NCBI GenBank assembly: GCA_023853785.1
Contig: JAJIRX010000931.1
Coordinates: 22,146-86,145, forward strand
Direction: 5' to 3'
From: Psilocybe azurescens
Lineage: Eukaryota > Basidiomycota > Agaricomycetes > Agaricales > Agrocybaceae
Length of the DNA stretch: 64,000 nt
Part shown: one piece after another, positions 35,780-47,298 of the stretch
Numbering within the stretch: position 1 is the first letter of the stretch
Layout of the letters: each line of letters opens with the position of its first letter
Program-made: the position numbers and the translations under genes
The notes under the pieces: model-generated
Database searches by the model: none
Told to the model about the DNA's origin: nothing
Seen by the model: only the letters and a program-made list of their open reading frames with translations

Positions 35780-37150
35780 ATATTTCGTATGCAGCTCCAA
35801 TCTCTCTAGAATAAATGTTCATGTAACACTGTGGCAGATAGGTATTAAAATAGGTATAGAATCTATCTGATTTGCTAGCTGTACGGCTTCCACCATCATT
35901 CATTGAAGCACAGAATGGCCTCCGCTTTTGCATAATTTTAAATTACCATTGATTCAAAAATCTATGCAACCTTTCCATGGACAGAAGATTTGAGTTGTAG
36001 ACTGAGGAGAGCCACATACAGTATCATTCCTTGGCTGCCATTTTCCCGCCCCACTTAGAGAAACACAATGTATGGACTGATATATTTTATCGTAAATAGC
36101 TCTTATATAATCTCTGCTGTCCCATTTTTCTTTGACATTGGCCCCCAGTCTTTTTTTTTAATGGCAAGGTGTCAATCTAATCTTAATTAATACTGTACAA
36201 CACCAAATACATGGTCAAACCTTTGATTGCACTTCATTTTTCTCTTCAAGTCTTCTGAAATTCGAATTATTCTGAGACCGTACAACCTGCGGCAGCATAT
36301 TTCTGAAGATTTTTGTAGTGTGTAGATCAGAGCTAATAGAAAATTATTACATTGTATTTATATACTTGTTATTGCCTAAATTGGTGAAGTGCGGCACACT
36401 GACTCGAGCTCAACTTGAGAGTTGTAAAGAGAATGTTATGCTTCTTGCGGGTACTCTATGACTTCAAAACCTAGATAGATAGTGACAGAATAATATATTC
36501 TTTGATATATTTGACTCAAAATAATTGTTTAGGCCAATGTTAAAAAGCACCTTTGGGCCATAAATCAACCAAGATTTGCAATGGTTCATAACACCACATT
36601 TTAGCAACTTTCAAACCCATTTTGCAAACAACCTCTTACATCTAAATATTTCATTAGAATTTACTCTGGAGTGCTTGCTGATTATGCCTTCACAGTTATG
36701 GAACTATATGAGCTATAATAACTTAGGAATCTTGATTATATGTTTCACAGAGAGCCCGAAATCACCACAGGCTACCATATTATGACAATAAATATCTTTA
36801 CCATCATTGGAATTGTCTGTAAAAAGATGCTTTAGAATCAAAGTATCTGGAGCTTTCTAATGATGTTTTTATCTAGCTTATCCGTTGAAAGGGTGTAAAC
36901 CATTCTGAGCTTACAATTCATAGTGAGATACAGAGGCCCTTATTTTTGATTGTTATCTGTAATAAACTAGTACATTATACTAGTGAAGGGTAGGAGATAC
37001 GCCAGACTATTAGGCTTTGAGGCTTTACTTCCTAGTGGGCCAACAAGAGTAATAGACCTTACAAACTAACTAAGGTGTAGTGTGGCCTATTAATCAGTGC
37101 TACAAATCAAAGACTACCTTTAGTTTCCTACACAGCTATCAAAGCAACCC
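35780..37150. other. AT-rich gene-free DNA
   Basis: No long coding frame, repeat or transposon signature recognised on either strand. The composition is AT-rich and CpG-poor, like the transposon-bearing parts of the window. Confidence 0.4.
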
Positions 37151-37159
37151 CTAACCGAA

Positions 37160-38340
37160 GCGTCCGGGCGATCGCCCGCTCCATTGATCATACTATTAGT
37201 CCCATGCAAAGAAGAAACCCTTAAGAAATGACCTTGGCTCTTACAAGGGGTAACACCCACCAGTGTCTTACAAGCGATCGCCAAGTGATGAAAACCTTAT
37301 AATTAGCAAAGCGATCACTGTGTCCAGGCCTCACAAAGGCTGTTCACTAAATTAGGCGATCAACCGCTCGGGGATCAGGCATCACTGCGCCACACGGGTG
37401 ATCGCCCCATGGACCGAATGTATTGGCAAATTGAAATCTTGTGTACAACTCAGCATATGGCGGTCTACTAGATCCGACTATAAAAACTTGTAATTTGCAA
37501 TACAGCCAACGTGAGTGAGCGATTGCCCAGCCAGCGATCGCCACACGATACTAGAGGTAACTTGCCTCATGATAAGGGCACCTGCTGTTCCAGGGGGTCC
37601 TAAACCAATAGCAACTGTGCTGGGAACCTTGGGAGGGTTTCCTAGGAAATATACCCCTAAGTAATCTAGTCCCGACATGCCTTAGCCGAGCCATCTGATA
37701 AAATAAGTCGGGTGATCGCTACCCAAGAAGGCACTGCCGCATGGACAACCATGTTATCTTCAAATAAGCGCCGTAGCCCAGGCAAACTAGTACTTTCCAC
37801 TATTATAATTGGTGCAGCAAAGGCTAGGCAGCACGCGGTTCATTTCCTTCCTTTTCTCTTAGTCTCTTTCAATTATCACAAGCCAAAGTATCTATTTAGT
37901 CTATAAAAACAGTCCTGTATCTTAGAATAGGAACCAAGTAATTTACACCCCAGATTTGATATCAGAATTTACTCTGAATAAGAATTCTAGTGTTAACACT
38001 TCGAGGACTAGTGATTTGTGTGATAAGAGATCGAACACTGCAGTTCACCTTAAGCAATTAGGGCGTTACCTGGTTTCGTGAGCGATCGCCATTGTGATAT
38101 TCAACATCAGGTCTATTAGACTTGATAAGCAGGCTTTTATAAGTCATCCGTGGACTGCCCTGGGGATTGTTAAGTACGGATTGGAACCCTATCACGACTA
38201 GCGATTGCTCATAGTAACTAGGGACAACTGTCAGAGAACTCCGACTGTTCAGGACGTTGCCTATAGTAAGACTGCCCTGGGGATTATTAAGTACGGGTGG
38301 GAACCCTATAAAGGCTAGTGATCGCTCATAGTAACTAGGG
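37160..38340. repeat. cluster of GCGATCGC-like palindromes
   Basis: At least eleven exact or near copies of the palindrome GCGATCGC, usually extended by CC, occur near 37168, 37275, 37310, 37354, 37399, 37520, 37538, 37712, 38081, 38204 and 38323. They are dispersed, not tandem. The region has no convincing gene. It may be the regulatory or LTR part of an unidentified element. Confidence 0.6.
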
Positions 38341-38390
38341 ACGACTGTCAGAGAAATCCGACTGTTTCAGGACGTTGCCTATAGTAAACT
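38154..38390 (+). repeat. 117-bp tandem duplication
   Basis: Two adjacent copies beginning ACTGCCCTGGGGATT at 38154 and 38271, about 90 percent alike by eye. Each contains one GCGAT(T/C)GCTC motif and ends in GACGTTGCCTATAGTAA. Confidence 0.85.
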
Positions 38391-38399
38391 AAGGACTGT

Positions 38400-38960
38400 G
38401 GACTAGTGTGCCGTGCCAATGAATTTGCTGCCCAAATGGCCACTCTACAACATGAGTCCTCAGTGGCACTCAAGCTCACTGCCCAAGCCATGTCCCATGC
38501 ATACAACAAATCACATTGTCCTGCCCCTGTTTTCCACCCAGGCAATCTCGTTCTCCTTGATATCTCTGACATCAAAACTTCACGCCCTTGCAAGAAACTT
38601 GACAACAAGCACCACTGCCCTTTCAAGGTCATTCAAAGATCAGCCTTCAATCTTACAAACTTGAGCTGCCTGCTGGATGGTTGATTCATAACGTCTTCCA
38701 CATCTCAAAGCTACATCCTTTCATTTCCCCTGTTTTCAACGCACAACCCCTACCCTCTTTGACTCCCATCGCTGCCGCAAACATGCCCACTTGTGCTGTC
38801 GCTTCTGTCATCTCCCATCATCTTCTATGCAGCGGTACCCAATTCTTGGTCATCCTTGAGGGGTCTACAGATGGTAATTCCATCTGGGATACTGAGCTGG
38901 CCCTACATGGCCCCAACATCCTCATCGCTTCTTATAAACACTCTCACAACCTAACTTAAC
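38400..38960 (+). pseudogene. Ty3/gypsy polyprotein C-terminus (integrase end and chromodomain-like tail)
   Basis: The frame begins mid-protein with LTAQAMSHAYNKSHCPAP and continues with FHPGNLVLLDISDIKTSRP, KKLDNKHHCPFKVIQ and, after one frame change at the AAA run 38635-38637, YKLELPAGWLIHNVFHIS and KLHPFISPVF. This is the conserved C-terminal region of gypsy integrases, which holds the GPF/Y-type motif. Further downstream FLVILEGSTDGNSIWDTE resembles the chromodomain-like tail (WEGxPDEExTWEPE) that binds chromatin. The rest of pol is absent; the left junction is at about 38398. A polypurine tract and LTR follow directly, so this is the 3' end of a retrotransposon. Confidence 0.8.
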
Positions 38961-38980
38961 AGCCAAGTGGGACATTTTTT

Positions 38981-38993
38981 GAGGAGGGGGTGA
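38981..38993 (+). other. polypurine tract of the gypsy remnant
   Basis: GAGGAGGGGGTGA immediately precedes TGTTAC, the start of the LTR. In LTR retrotransposons this tract primes plus-strand synthesis. Confidence 0.7.
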
Positions 38994-39168
38994 TGTTACA
39001 ACCGTACCATACATACACGCTACATACCATATATAGACTGATCATATAGGGGTCACACCCCTATATAATCCAGAGTTCCACCTCCCTGTACCATAGTTTC
39101 TACCTTGCCAATACACTCCCATCTCCTCTTCTGTGTTGTCTCCACATCTCCTGAGTCCTTACCTGACA
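38994..39168 (+). mobile_element. 3' LTR of the gypsy remnant
   Basis: Begins TGTTACAACC directly after the polypurine tract and contains a TATA-like CTATATAATCC. I place its end at CTGACA (39163-39168), because the next bases (AGAGTGTAA) belong to an AT-rich repeat found twice more downstream. No second LTR is present, so the end and the target duplication cannot be confirmed. Confidence 0.5.
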
Positions 39169-40690
39169 AGAGTGTAATCTGTAAATTTTAAAATGATATA
39201 GTGCTGCAGGTGCTGTGCATAGTAGAATATTCCAGTTCTCTATGCAAAAGAATGTTATTACAAGTAATCTACACAATAATTGTTCAAAAGTGGGCTGGGG
39301 ATATATTGTGAAAATGTATAGTAGCATGAACATAGCGCTAAAGGTGGCATGCTTTTGTAGAGACATACCCAAATGTTTTCATTAGATATAGAAAGGGTGA
39401 AGTGATGAAATATTGATATTATATTTGGTATGGAGGTGTAGAGCACCAACTTAGCAAATCCCCGATGCACCGTGCTGTTTAGCTTTATGACTGACACATA
39501 GCAGCAGAGGGATTTGTGGATGTGTGGGTGCTATTTAAATAAAGATTTGGATAGAAAGATAGCACTGAGACATGTCTTTGTAATTGAAAATAGGTGATAT
39601 ACATACAGTGCTGTATAGGTAGTAAAGTTAATTTTTGAGTATAAAGCTGGAGTATGCTTTGCCCATGTAGTGGGTAAAATTAAAGAGAGTGTTAACTATT
39701 AGGAGTGGGAATTGACATTTGAATTTTAATGTACTATAGGATATAGATTGATGTGATTAATTCATCTACAGGACCAAAGTGGTGGGGGCTGGGAACAGCT
39801 ATTTGGATTTTGATGAAAAAAGTGTAAGTTATAAAATTTAAAATGGCACAGTGCTGCAGGTGCTGTGTATATCAAGATATTGGTGGGTAATGAAAGGGCA
39901 GTCAAGTATTATAAGTAATAGAGGCAATAATTGGCAAATAATTGAGAGTGGTGATGGGCAGAGATGTAGATTGACTGAGTACAGGGGTGAAGTTGTGGTG
40001 GATTAGTTGGAGTGGGTGTAATATGGTTTTAAATTTTGGTTGGAGATTTGTGAGATTGTTAGCTAGAGACAGAAATGTTTACTGTTATTGACAGTCAGTA
40101 AAAAAAATGTGAGTATGGAGGTGCTACAAATGTCTATAGTGAGATAGAGAGATGGAGCAGTGATAAGATGTAGGCCTGAGGATGAAGCAGAAGTGGTGAG
40201 TGGGGTGAATGCTCTGTGATATGTTATGAAAATTGATTTTAGATTGTAATGTACTATATGGTGTAGATTAATGTGATTAAATTTTGTAGAATTAAAGTAG
40301 TGGAGTGTAGAGACAGATATTTTGGTTGTGAAGAGAAAGAGTGTAAGCTATAAAATTTAAAACAGCATGGCACCTATGGTGCTGTGCCTATGAGGTGAGT
40401 GATAGATAGTAAATGAGTAGTGCAGTATTGTATAAAATATAAAGTAGAATAATGGTTGATTGGGAGTGGATATGGGTGTGAATATTAAAACAGACATGGT
40501 GGCAAAGGTACTGTGGATTAGTTGGAATGGGTTTAATATGGTTTAAAATTTTTGTTTGAAATTGTTGAAGCAAAAGAAATTTAATGGACACAGAATATAG
40601 AGTGCTGTGCATAAATATTTGTGTACTTGTTCACTGTTATTGACTGAGTATATATAATTTGACTATGAAGATGCTGTGTATGCCTCCATA
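39169..40690. repeat. AT-rich repeat, three diverged partial copies
   Basis: A block beginning AGTGTAAxxTATAAAATTTA and containing GTGCTGCAGGTGCTGTG occurs near 39169, 39817 and 40345. The copies at 39720 and 40240 share AATGTACTATA followed by AGATTxATGTGATTAA. Copies are strongly diverged. No coding content recognised. Confidence 0.5.
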
Positions 40691-40744
40691 GTGGGATGCA
40701 AGAGTGCAACCCCAACAAGCTGTAGAACAGGCTGTGATGTGTGG

Positions 40745-41070
40745 GAGGATGAGCACAGCTCATCCTCCTCCCACACATTATATGAGGAGGTGTGAAGCAA
40801 GTGGGGATGAGCACAGCTCATCCCCAAGAGTGACTGCTATTATTATTATTTTCATGAGACATGGAGTGTCAATAAAAGGAGGGGATGAGCAAAGCTCATT
40901 CCCCAAGATATAATAATTGTAATTGCTATTATTTATTTTTCAATGAGGAGGGCGCGAGGGTGCCAACAAGTGGGGGTCTGGGAGCACAGCCCCCAGCAAG
41001 CTGTTGACCCTGCCATGAAGCACAGGGGTGAGCAAAGCAAATCCCTGATGCGTAGCAGTGGGTCATAAAG
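40745..41070. repeat. cluster of short perfect hairpins
   Basis: GATGAGCACAGCTCATC at about 40748, GGGGATGAGCACAGCTCATC at about 40803 and a near copy with AA in the loop at about 40883 each form an 8-10-bp stem with a tiny loop, about 55-80 bp apart. Degraded versions follow near 40974 and 41025. They lie in microsatellite-like DNA with TTATTATTATT runs. Confidence 0.7.
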
Positions 41071-41223
41071 CTTGTATTTTATAATTTTGCATTTATTATA
41101 AATATCATGTGACCTGAATGGATTACTTAAGAGCTTATATAAGAAATATTATGTAATACTGACTAAGCATACAATATCATGTGATTTCAATACATTATTT
41201 ATAAGCTTATGTAAGCAATTATT

Positions 41224-43163
41224 GAGATCTTTACCCTCACCCAGGTATTCCATGAAGTCCACCAACTCCGGCATGGAGTTGGTGGAGTCCACATGGAGTT
41301 TGGTGACTCTCTTTTGGCAGGTGTACCAGCCATTTAGAGGTGGAGGCTCCACCTGGAGTCCAGCTGGAATCCACTCATCCTTCATGTGGGCCAATGTGGA
41401 GGATGTGGAACTCTATGTGGACTCCATGTGGAACTTCATCTGGAGTTCCACATCCTCCATATGGATTTCATGTGGATTTGAGTCATAAATCATGTATATC
41501 AGCATGAATACACAATTTTAAAGCCAAATTCAAATGGACTCCAGGTGGAGGAGGTCCCCAGATTTTATTTATATTTTATTATATTTTATTATAGCCGTAA
41601 AAAAAAAATGCACCACCAGGAATTGAACTCAGGCATCCAAGATCACCAAATACAAGCAATATACCAACTATGCCATAAAGGCCTTGTTGTCTAACAAAAA
41701 TTGATGCCCTACATATTGATTTGGATCATTTCTTGGCAATTTTCAGCAAGCATTAAACAACATCATGTGCGTGACTCATCGTTGCCATGTCGGTCCGTTG
41801 GTTACTCCGACCACCCCACCTTGCCTTCCCACCACCACCACCACCACCACCACCCTGCTGCTGCCGTTGTGCTTTGCCACCACCTCACTGTTGTCAGTCA
41901 GAGCCAGGCACCTGCCAACCTGACCCAACATGCAACACGTCACCACCAACCAAGACCATGCACGACAATAATGTGTCTGTGTACGATGGCAACGACACCG
42001 TGACATGCGACGCATTACTACTACTACAACAACAACAACACCAGACCAATGGGGAACGAGGGGGTGGGGATTGAGGTACAAGGTAAAGCGAGGTGAGTGG
42101 GGCACAAGGCGAACGAGGGGGAGGCGACGCAAATGAGGCCACAACACCATGTAAGTTGTGAATCCCATATACCGCCGCCACTAACTGCCCCCCCCCCCCT
42201 CCTTTTGATATAGGCCGATGACAACGCCATGTATGTAGCATGTACTGCAACACGTACAGTACGACAACAGCACGTACAATGGCGGGCACAACACGTACCA
42301 GCAGCAACAACAACAACATGCACGGCACGTACCGCAACACATACGACGCGAAATGGCTGCATGCATGATGGCCACAACAACAATGACAACACGCATAACA
42401 ACCACAACGGACGGGGCCACATACGACAACCACAACGGACGGGCCACATACGACAACCACAACATGTGTGACAGATGCAGCGGCCACAAAGACGAGGACG
42501 ACAACATGTACGGTGGATGTACCATGGCCACAACAATGATGGCACGTACAACTCAAACAACATACTGGCGGGGGCTATGACTGATATGATCACCCTCCCG
42601 CCCCCTTTTTTTTGATTTTTTACTTATTTTTTCACTTTTTTTTGTTTTTTGTTTTTGTTTTCTCTTTTGTTTTACATTTATATGTTTGTTCATTCATTTA
42701 ATCCAAGTACATACGCTCCTGCCCAGCTTTTTTGTCTGTTATGTTTTTGTTTTGTTTTTTGTTTCAATGATGGATCTCACAACTAAATAATAATGTAGTA
42801 CATAGCTATTAATATATTATATTATGCTCATGAATTTACACTAAGATTAAAAGACTAATATATTCCAGTTGAAATCCAACTGGATTCCATTTCATTTTAT
42901 GTGAAGTTAAAGTTGAAACTACAACTGGAGTCCATCTGGAGTCCAGGTGGATTCTAATTGAACTCCACCTGGACTACAGTTGGACTCAAGTGGAATTATT
43001 TGGAGTCCACCTGGAGTCCACCTAGAGTCCACCTGAACTCCACCTATCAAAGTTAATTTTTTGAACATTTACATATGTTCCAGGTGGAGTCCATGTGGAG
43101 TCCACCACTTTATATGGAGTTGGTGGACTCCATATGGAATACCTGGGTGGAGGTAAAGTACAC
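41224..43163 (+). mobile_element. element C: complete TTTAC-ended element
   Basis: Ends are GAGATCTTTACCCTCACCC and GGGTGGAGGTAAAGTACAC, flanked by the perfect 8-bp duplication CAATTATT (41216-41223, 43164-43171). The paralogous site at about 5990-6030 lacks the insertion. Terminal inverted repeats run about 40 bp, through GGTATTCCAT, into TGGAGTCCAC-type arrays (41250-41470, 42890-43130). Inside lie a tRNA-like module, the (CCA)n core at about 41825, a repeat of CAACACATACGACAAC type (42230-42560) and an AT-rich block with TATTAATATATTATATTA near 42810. No transposase. Confidence 0.85.
41609..41683 (-). other. tRNA-like (SINE-type) module in element C
   Basis: The minus strand reads TGGCATAGTTGG (A box) and, about 40 nt on, GAGTTCAATTCC (B box) over a 75-nt span that begins GGCCTTTATGG. 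The acceptor stem does not pair and a run of A follows on the + strand, so it is not a working tRNA gene. Confidence 0.5.
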
Positions 43164-43171
43164 CAATTATT

Positions 43172-43941
43172 ATATAATACTGACTAAGCATTGTATTGTA
43201 CACTGAGTAAGTACATTATGAGAAATTCCAACCAGATTCCAACCGGTTCCGAGTGAGTCCGAGTGGATTCCAATTGGATTCCAACTGGTTCCAATCAGTT
43301 GTGACTGGGTCCAAGTGGTTCTGACCAGTACTGGTGGGCACTGTAAAGTACTGGATTCTGATCAGATTTGGATCAGACTTGATAACAGTGGAACTGGTCA
43401 GAAATTTTTGGACATTTCCCTGCTAATTTAGCAGAGACACTGCCAAATAAAATTCCAGTCAAAACTGGTTGGAGTCCAACTGAGTCTGACCAGTTCCAAT
43501 CAGCACCTGTGAGAGAGTGTAAAGACCTCAGAGAAAGGATGGTTCTTCTGCTTGCATTTATTCTTCATTTGATGAGACTGGCTTATTGCTTTCTTCATTA
43601 TTCATCATAGTTCTTCTTATTACTCATCATGGAATCTTACTTAGTCAGTTATCTCTAGAGTAGTATAAGTACTGCATGTTTTGTAGGTAGATCCCCAGCT
43701 TCAATCTCTTAGGATTTCCATTATCATTGGTGTGAACCTTCAGATCATTGATTTCTCATAAGTCTATCCTCTGCTCTCTTCTCATCCTCTGCTCTTACTC
43801 TCTTGCTTGTCTTTGTTGGTGGACTTGTCACACTGATTTTAGTGTTGCCCTGACAGCAAAAATCATTGATTGTGAATTCACTCTGAGACAGTGTGAGGCA
43901 GTGTGGGATGAAAAACCACTGTATTCAACTGAGGATTTCAA
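43172..43941. mobile_element. joined pieces of TTTAC-ended elements and their flank
   Basis: 43172-43346 is the direct counterpart of 6018-6136 and ends in GCACTGTAAAGTAC. It is joined directly to 43347-43519, the inverted counterpart of 5038-5290, which ends in GTGTAAAGACCTC. 43520-43941 is the inverted counterpart of 4122-5037. The head-to-head join of two ends at 43346/43347 suggests recombination between two elements. Confidence 0.55.
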
Positions 43942-43949
43942 ATAGAATC

Positions 43950-45996
43950 AAGGTCTTTACATGGCCCCCATTTTTTGGTCAGACTCGGGTTGGATTCTGT
44001 CAGACTTGCTATATTCAGAATGAGGATTTTTCTGGTCCAGGACTGCTGAAAATTTCCAGTGAGATTCTGGTGAGATTCTGGTAAATGTCTGGCTGGACTA
44101 CAAGTCCAACAGACTGTCCACTGGAATAATGCCAAACCAGCAGTCAAAGTCCACTGGAAATAACTGGACAGGACCAATAGAAGTCCATCAGCATCCCATT
44201 GGAATTCCAATAGATAAGACCAATGGAATTCCAATAGACAAGACCAATGGAATTCCAATCGAAGTCCAACAGACAGCAAGCAGAGGGTTATCCATATTAG
44301 TATTAATAAAACAAAATATTAATAGAAAAATAGAACTTTGATCAATTAAAGAGATAGCACACATAGAACACAGTAGAGAGTATAGACTCAATAAACTGAT
44401 ACATTTTTCTGAGTGTACATGGTCCTTGTCAACAGAATTCTGTATTTTGTTCAGTCCACAGGGTGAGCTTTACAGTGTGGTCCAATGTGGCATGTTTGAA
44501 AGTCACATGACTCAAATGTTTGTGAACATGTGGCACAGATTCATTTCTTTCCACTCTTTCTCTCTTCCCCACCACCACCCACCTTGCCCTTCCCCCATCT
44601 TTGTATAGGCAGCTGTTCACAGCAAGGAATGAGTGCGGTGGGCTCCACCAGTAAGTTATCTGCCCTCTGTCAGCCAACCTGACCCAACAGAGAATGACAA
44701 GGACCGCAATGGCAATGACTACAACAAGGACATGTACAGGGTGACAGCGACAGCAATGACCAGGACCAGGACAACCACAATGAAGACTGCAACCAGGACC
44801 GCAGGGGCAATGGCAACCAGGACAGGGAGGACAATAGAAAGGGCAAGAGGGAAGAGGGAAGAGGACAACTGCAAGGGCAAGATCAAGGGCAACAAGAACA
44901 GGGCTGACTGAAACAAGGACAAGGAGGACAACTGCAAGGGGGAGAGGACAACCACAAGGGGGAGAGGACAACTGCAAGGGCAAGGGCAAGGGTAACAAGG
45001 ACCACAAGGACAACTGCAACAAGGACCACAAGGACAACTGCAACAAGGACCACAAGGGCAAGGGCAAAGAGGACAGGGAGGACAACCACAAGGGCAAGGA
45101 GGACAACTGCAAGGACCACATTGACAACCACAACAAGGGCAAAAAGGGCAAGGGCAACAAGGGCAAGGGCAACAAGGGTAGAGAGGCTGACTGCAACAAG
45201 GACCATGAGAACAATGAGAGTGAAGGCAAGGATGACCACATGCTGCAAACATACAGACAATGTAAACAGATGCCACAAACAACAGGTATGGCCAATGACA
45301 ACACAGACGTGTACCACAACATGTACAGCTGATGATAACACTGACATGTACAGAAGGCAGGCATGACCAACCACAACACTGACACGTACCATGACAGGGA
45401 CCATGTGTATGGACAACAATGCAGCTGACAAGATAATAATGTAGTATATAGTTTTCAATATATTATATTACATTGTTACATGAATTAAAGCTAAAGGGCT
45501 TATGTAATGTCTGGCCAACTTGACAAGTTGCATGGTCAGTTATCTCTTTCTTCATCCACCACCATCTAAGCTCATCCTAGTGACCTAGCTTCCTTAATAT
45601 GGCTCCCAAAGCTTTCAAGAACACTGCTACTGTCCCTAACTCCCTCCCAAGTCTCCAATTAAACCAATGACAGTCCACTGGATATCCACTGTATATCCAC
45701 TGGACTCCACTGGACAGAGCACTCTTGGATCTGGTCTAATTAAGTCCTGAGAGTCTGGTGGAAGTCCAACAGAAGTCCAACAGAAGTCCAACAAACTGGA
45801 CAGTCCAGCCAGTCCACCTGTTTTCTGTCTTGAAGTGACTTGACCAGACTTTGACCAGAATTTGGCCAGACTCTGACTGGACTGGTAGTGTAATTTTGTC
45901 AAGTCCAATGGACTGTCCAGCTAGGTTCATTGGAATTGGCTGGGTCCGTGAAAGTCCATTGGAGTCCAACAGTATGGGGAGCACTGTAAAGTACAC
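43950..45996 (+). mobile_element. element D: complete TTTAC-ended element
   Basis: Ends are AAGGTCTTTACATGGCCCCC and GGGGAGCACTGTAAAGTACAC, with a perfect 8-bp duplication ATAGAATC (43942-43949, 45997-46004). It carries TCCAxTGGA arrays (44100-44280, 45670-45970), the core around 44570-44700 (QPDPTE frame), a minisatellite of GACAACTGCAAGGGCAAGG type (44700-45240), an AT-rich block with TCAATATATTATATTAC at 45457 and a 3' block shared with element E (45573-45996). Most CpGs seen in element E are TG or CA here, so it is an older copy. Copy A is a duplicate of this one. Confidence 0.85.
45599..45670 (+). CDS. conserved 23-codon ORF in element D
   Basis: ATG to TGA: MAPKAFKNTATVP followed by NSLPSLQLNQ. 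Element E has the same-length frame at 49677-49748 with four differences, two of them silent third-position changes. It may be a captured gene start or chance. No domain. Confidence 0.2.
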   Translation: MAPKAFKNTATVPNSLPSLQLNQ

Positions 45997-46004
45997 ATAG
46001 AATC

Positions 46005-47298
46005 CTTTTGTATTTATATATACTGTCTATCTACTCTTTATCTACAAATGAGAAATGAGAAAAGAAACAGAAAATGGTTGAGCAAGAGTGGGGCTGATGA
46101 GTATGTGCTGTAATGCCATATAGAACTATAAATCCTTGCAAGCCAAGATTTGTGTTGCACAATTTGCTTGTTATAGTTGGTCTTGGCATATGTGGTGTAT
46201 TGCTTCTTCCTACTGACCAATTTAACACCTAGTTGATTTGTTATCTTGCTCTAACTCCTGAGTACAGTGGAAAATAAAATAGGTCTTCATATCTAATTTC
46301 CATGTGATAAGGCAATAGAAGTGTATTTTGGAATGTGTCTCTGTCTGGATAACACTGTTATATTGGTGCTTGAGTTGCATTGCTTTCTGGGCGTGTGCTT
46401 GAGGGGTTCCTCACACTGTTCCTGATGCTGCTGTTTCCAGGGGCTTGAATAAAATTCCTTCAAAATTAGAAAATACTTCTGATTCCAATTCTCCATTTAG
46501 TACTCCATCTACAATTGCTGATAGCAGTGAATACAATCAGTTTAAAGATGTTAAAACCCCTCAGAAAGGTATGTTCTACTTATTTTTCAACAATAGTAAT
46601 TTAGTTATGCAATTTTAAATCATGGAGTCACACCAGGCAGGCCTAAATGAGTCAAGCCACTTCATTCTACTCACACTCCTGTTCAATTCAGCAAAAAAAA
46701 AAAAGCCAACCTCAAACCTCATAATTTAATAAGAAAGACATATATCTAGCTTATTTACCTGATGCTTTTTTTGTTTTTTTTTTGTTACAAAAGCACAGTT
46801 TGTAACTCAGTTGAAGACAGAAAGTAAATGGCTAAAGTCATAAGGAGATAGTAAGGAGTTGGATAACATCTACTTGGAATATACAGTGTGGATGGTGTGC
46901 TACTGTACAGTAGTAGAGGGGAATAATAAATATGCATAGGGGCTTGCCAAGGCCCCAGACAAAATAGAAAATGGCTTGGACTGATATAGTAGTTAGTAAA
47001 GAAAAGTTATTTTAGTGTATTCATGCCTTTTCATGCAAATTATTTCCCTTGACACTTTTGTCTTTACCCATAGTAAGGACGAGAGATGGTGGAAGAGAAT
47101 CAAGATCACAAAGATCAATAAGTAGTGACACCAGGGGCAAAGTCCAGCCCAGTTGATTTTCAACCGGGTCCATCCCCTTGTGTGACAGTGGTGCAACAGT
47201 GGTGCAATGGTGAATGGTATTAGTAATACAGACTAATTTAAATTATAAAATTATTTAAAACATGTGAGTGTGTGAACTATTCGCACCGAAAGTTGGCC
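46005..47298. other. AT-rich DNA, no gene seen
   Basis: Contains poly-A/T runs and short open frames without signatures. No transposon ends recognised. It may include upstream sequence of the gene beginning at 47299. Confidence 0.35.

Noticed and set aside
37160..38340. Bacterial (cyanobacterial) DNA, suggested by GCGATCGC density.
   Set aside because: No bacterial-type genes or ribosome-binding sites are present, and the surrounding sequence continues into fungal retrotransposon DNA.
41787..42593. Histidine/proline-rich and cysteine-rich frames near a (CCA)n run.
   Set aside because: They arise from microsatellite-like repeats inside element C, and no single frame is conserved beyond the short core.
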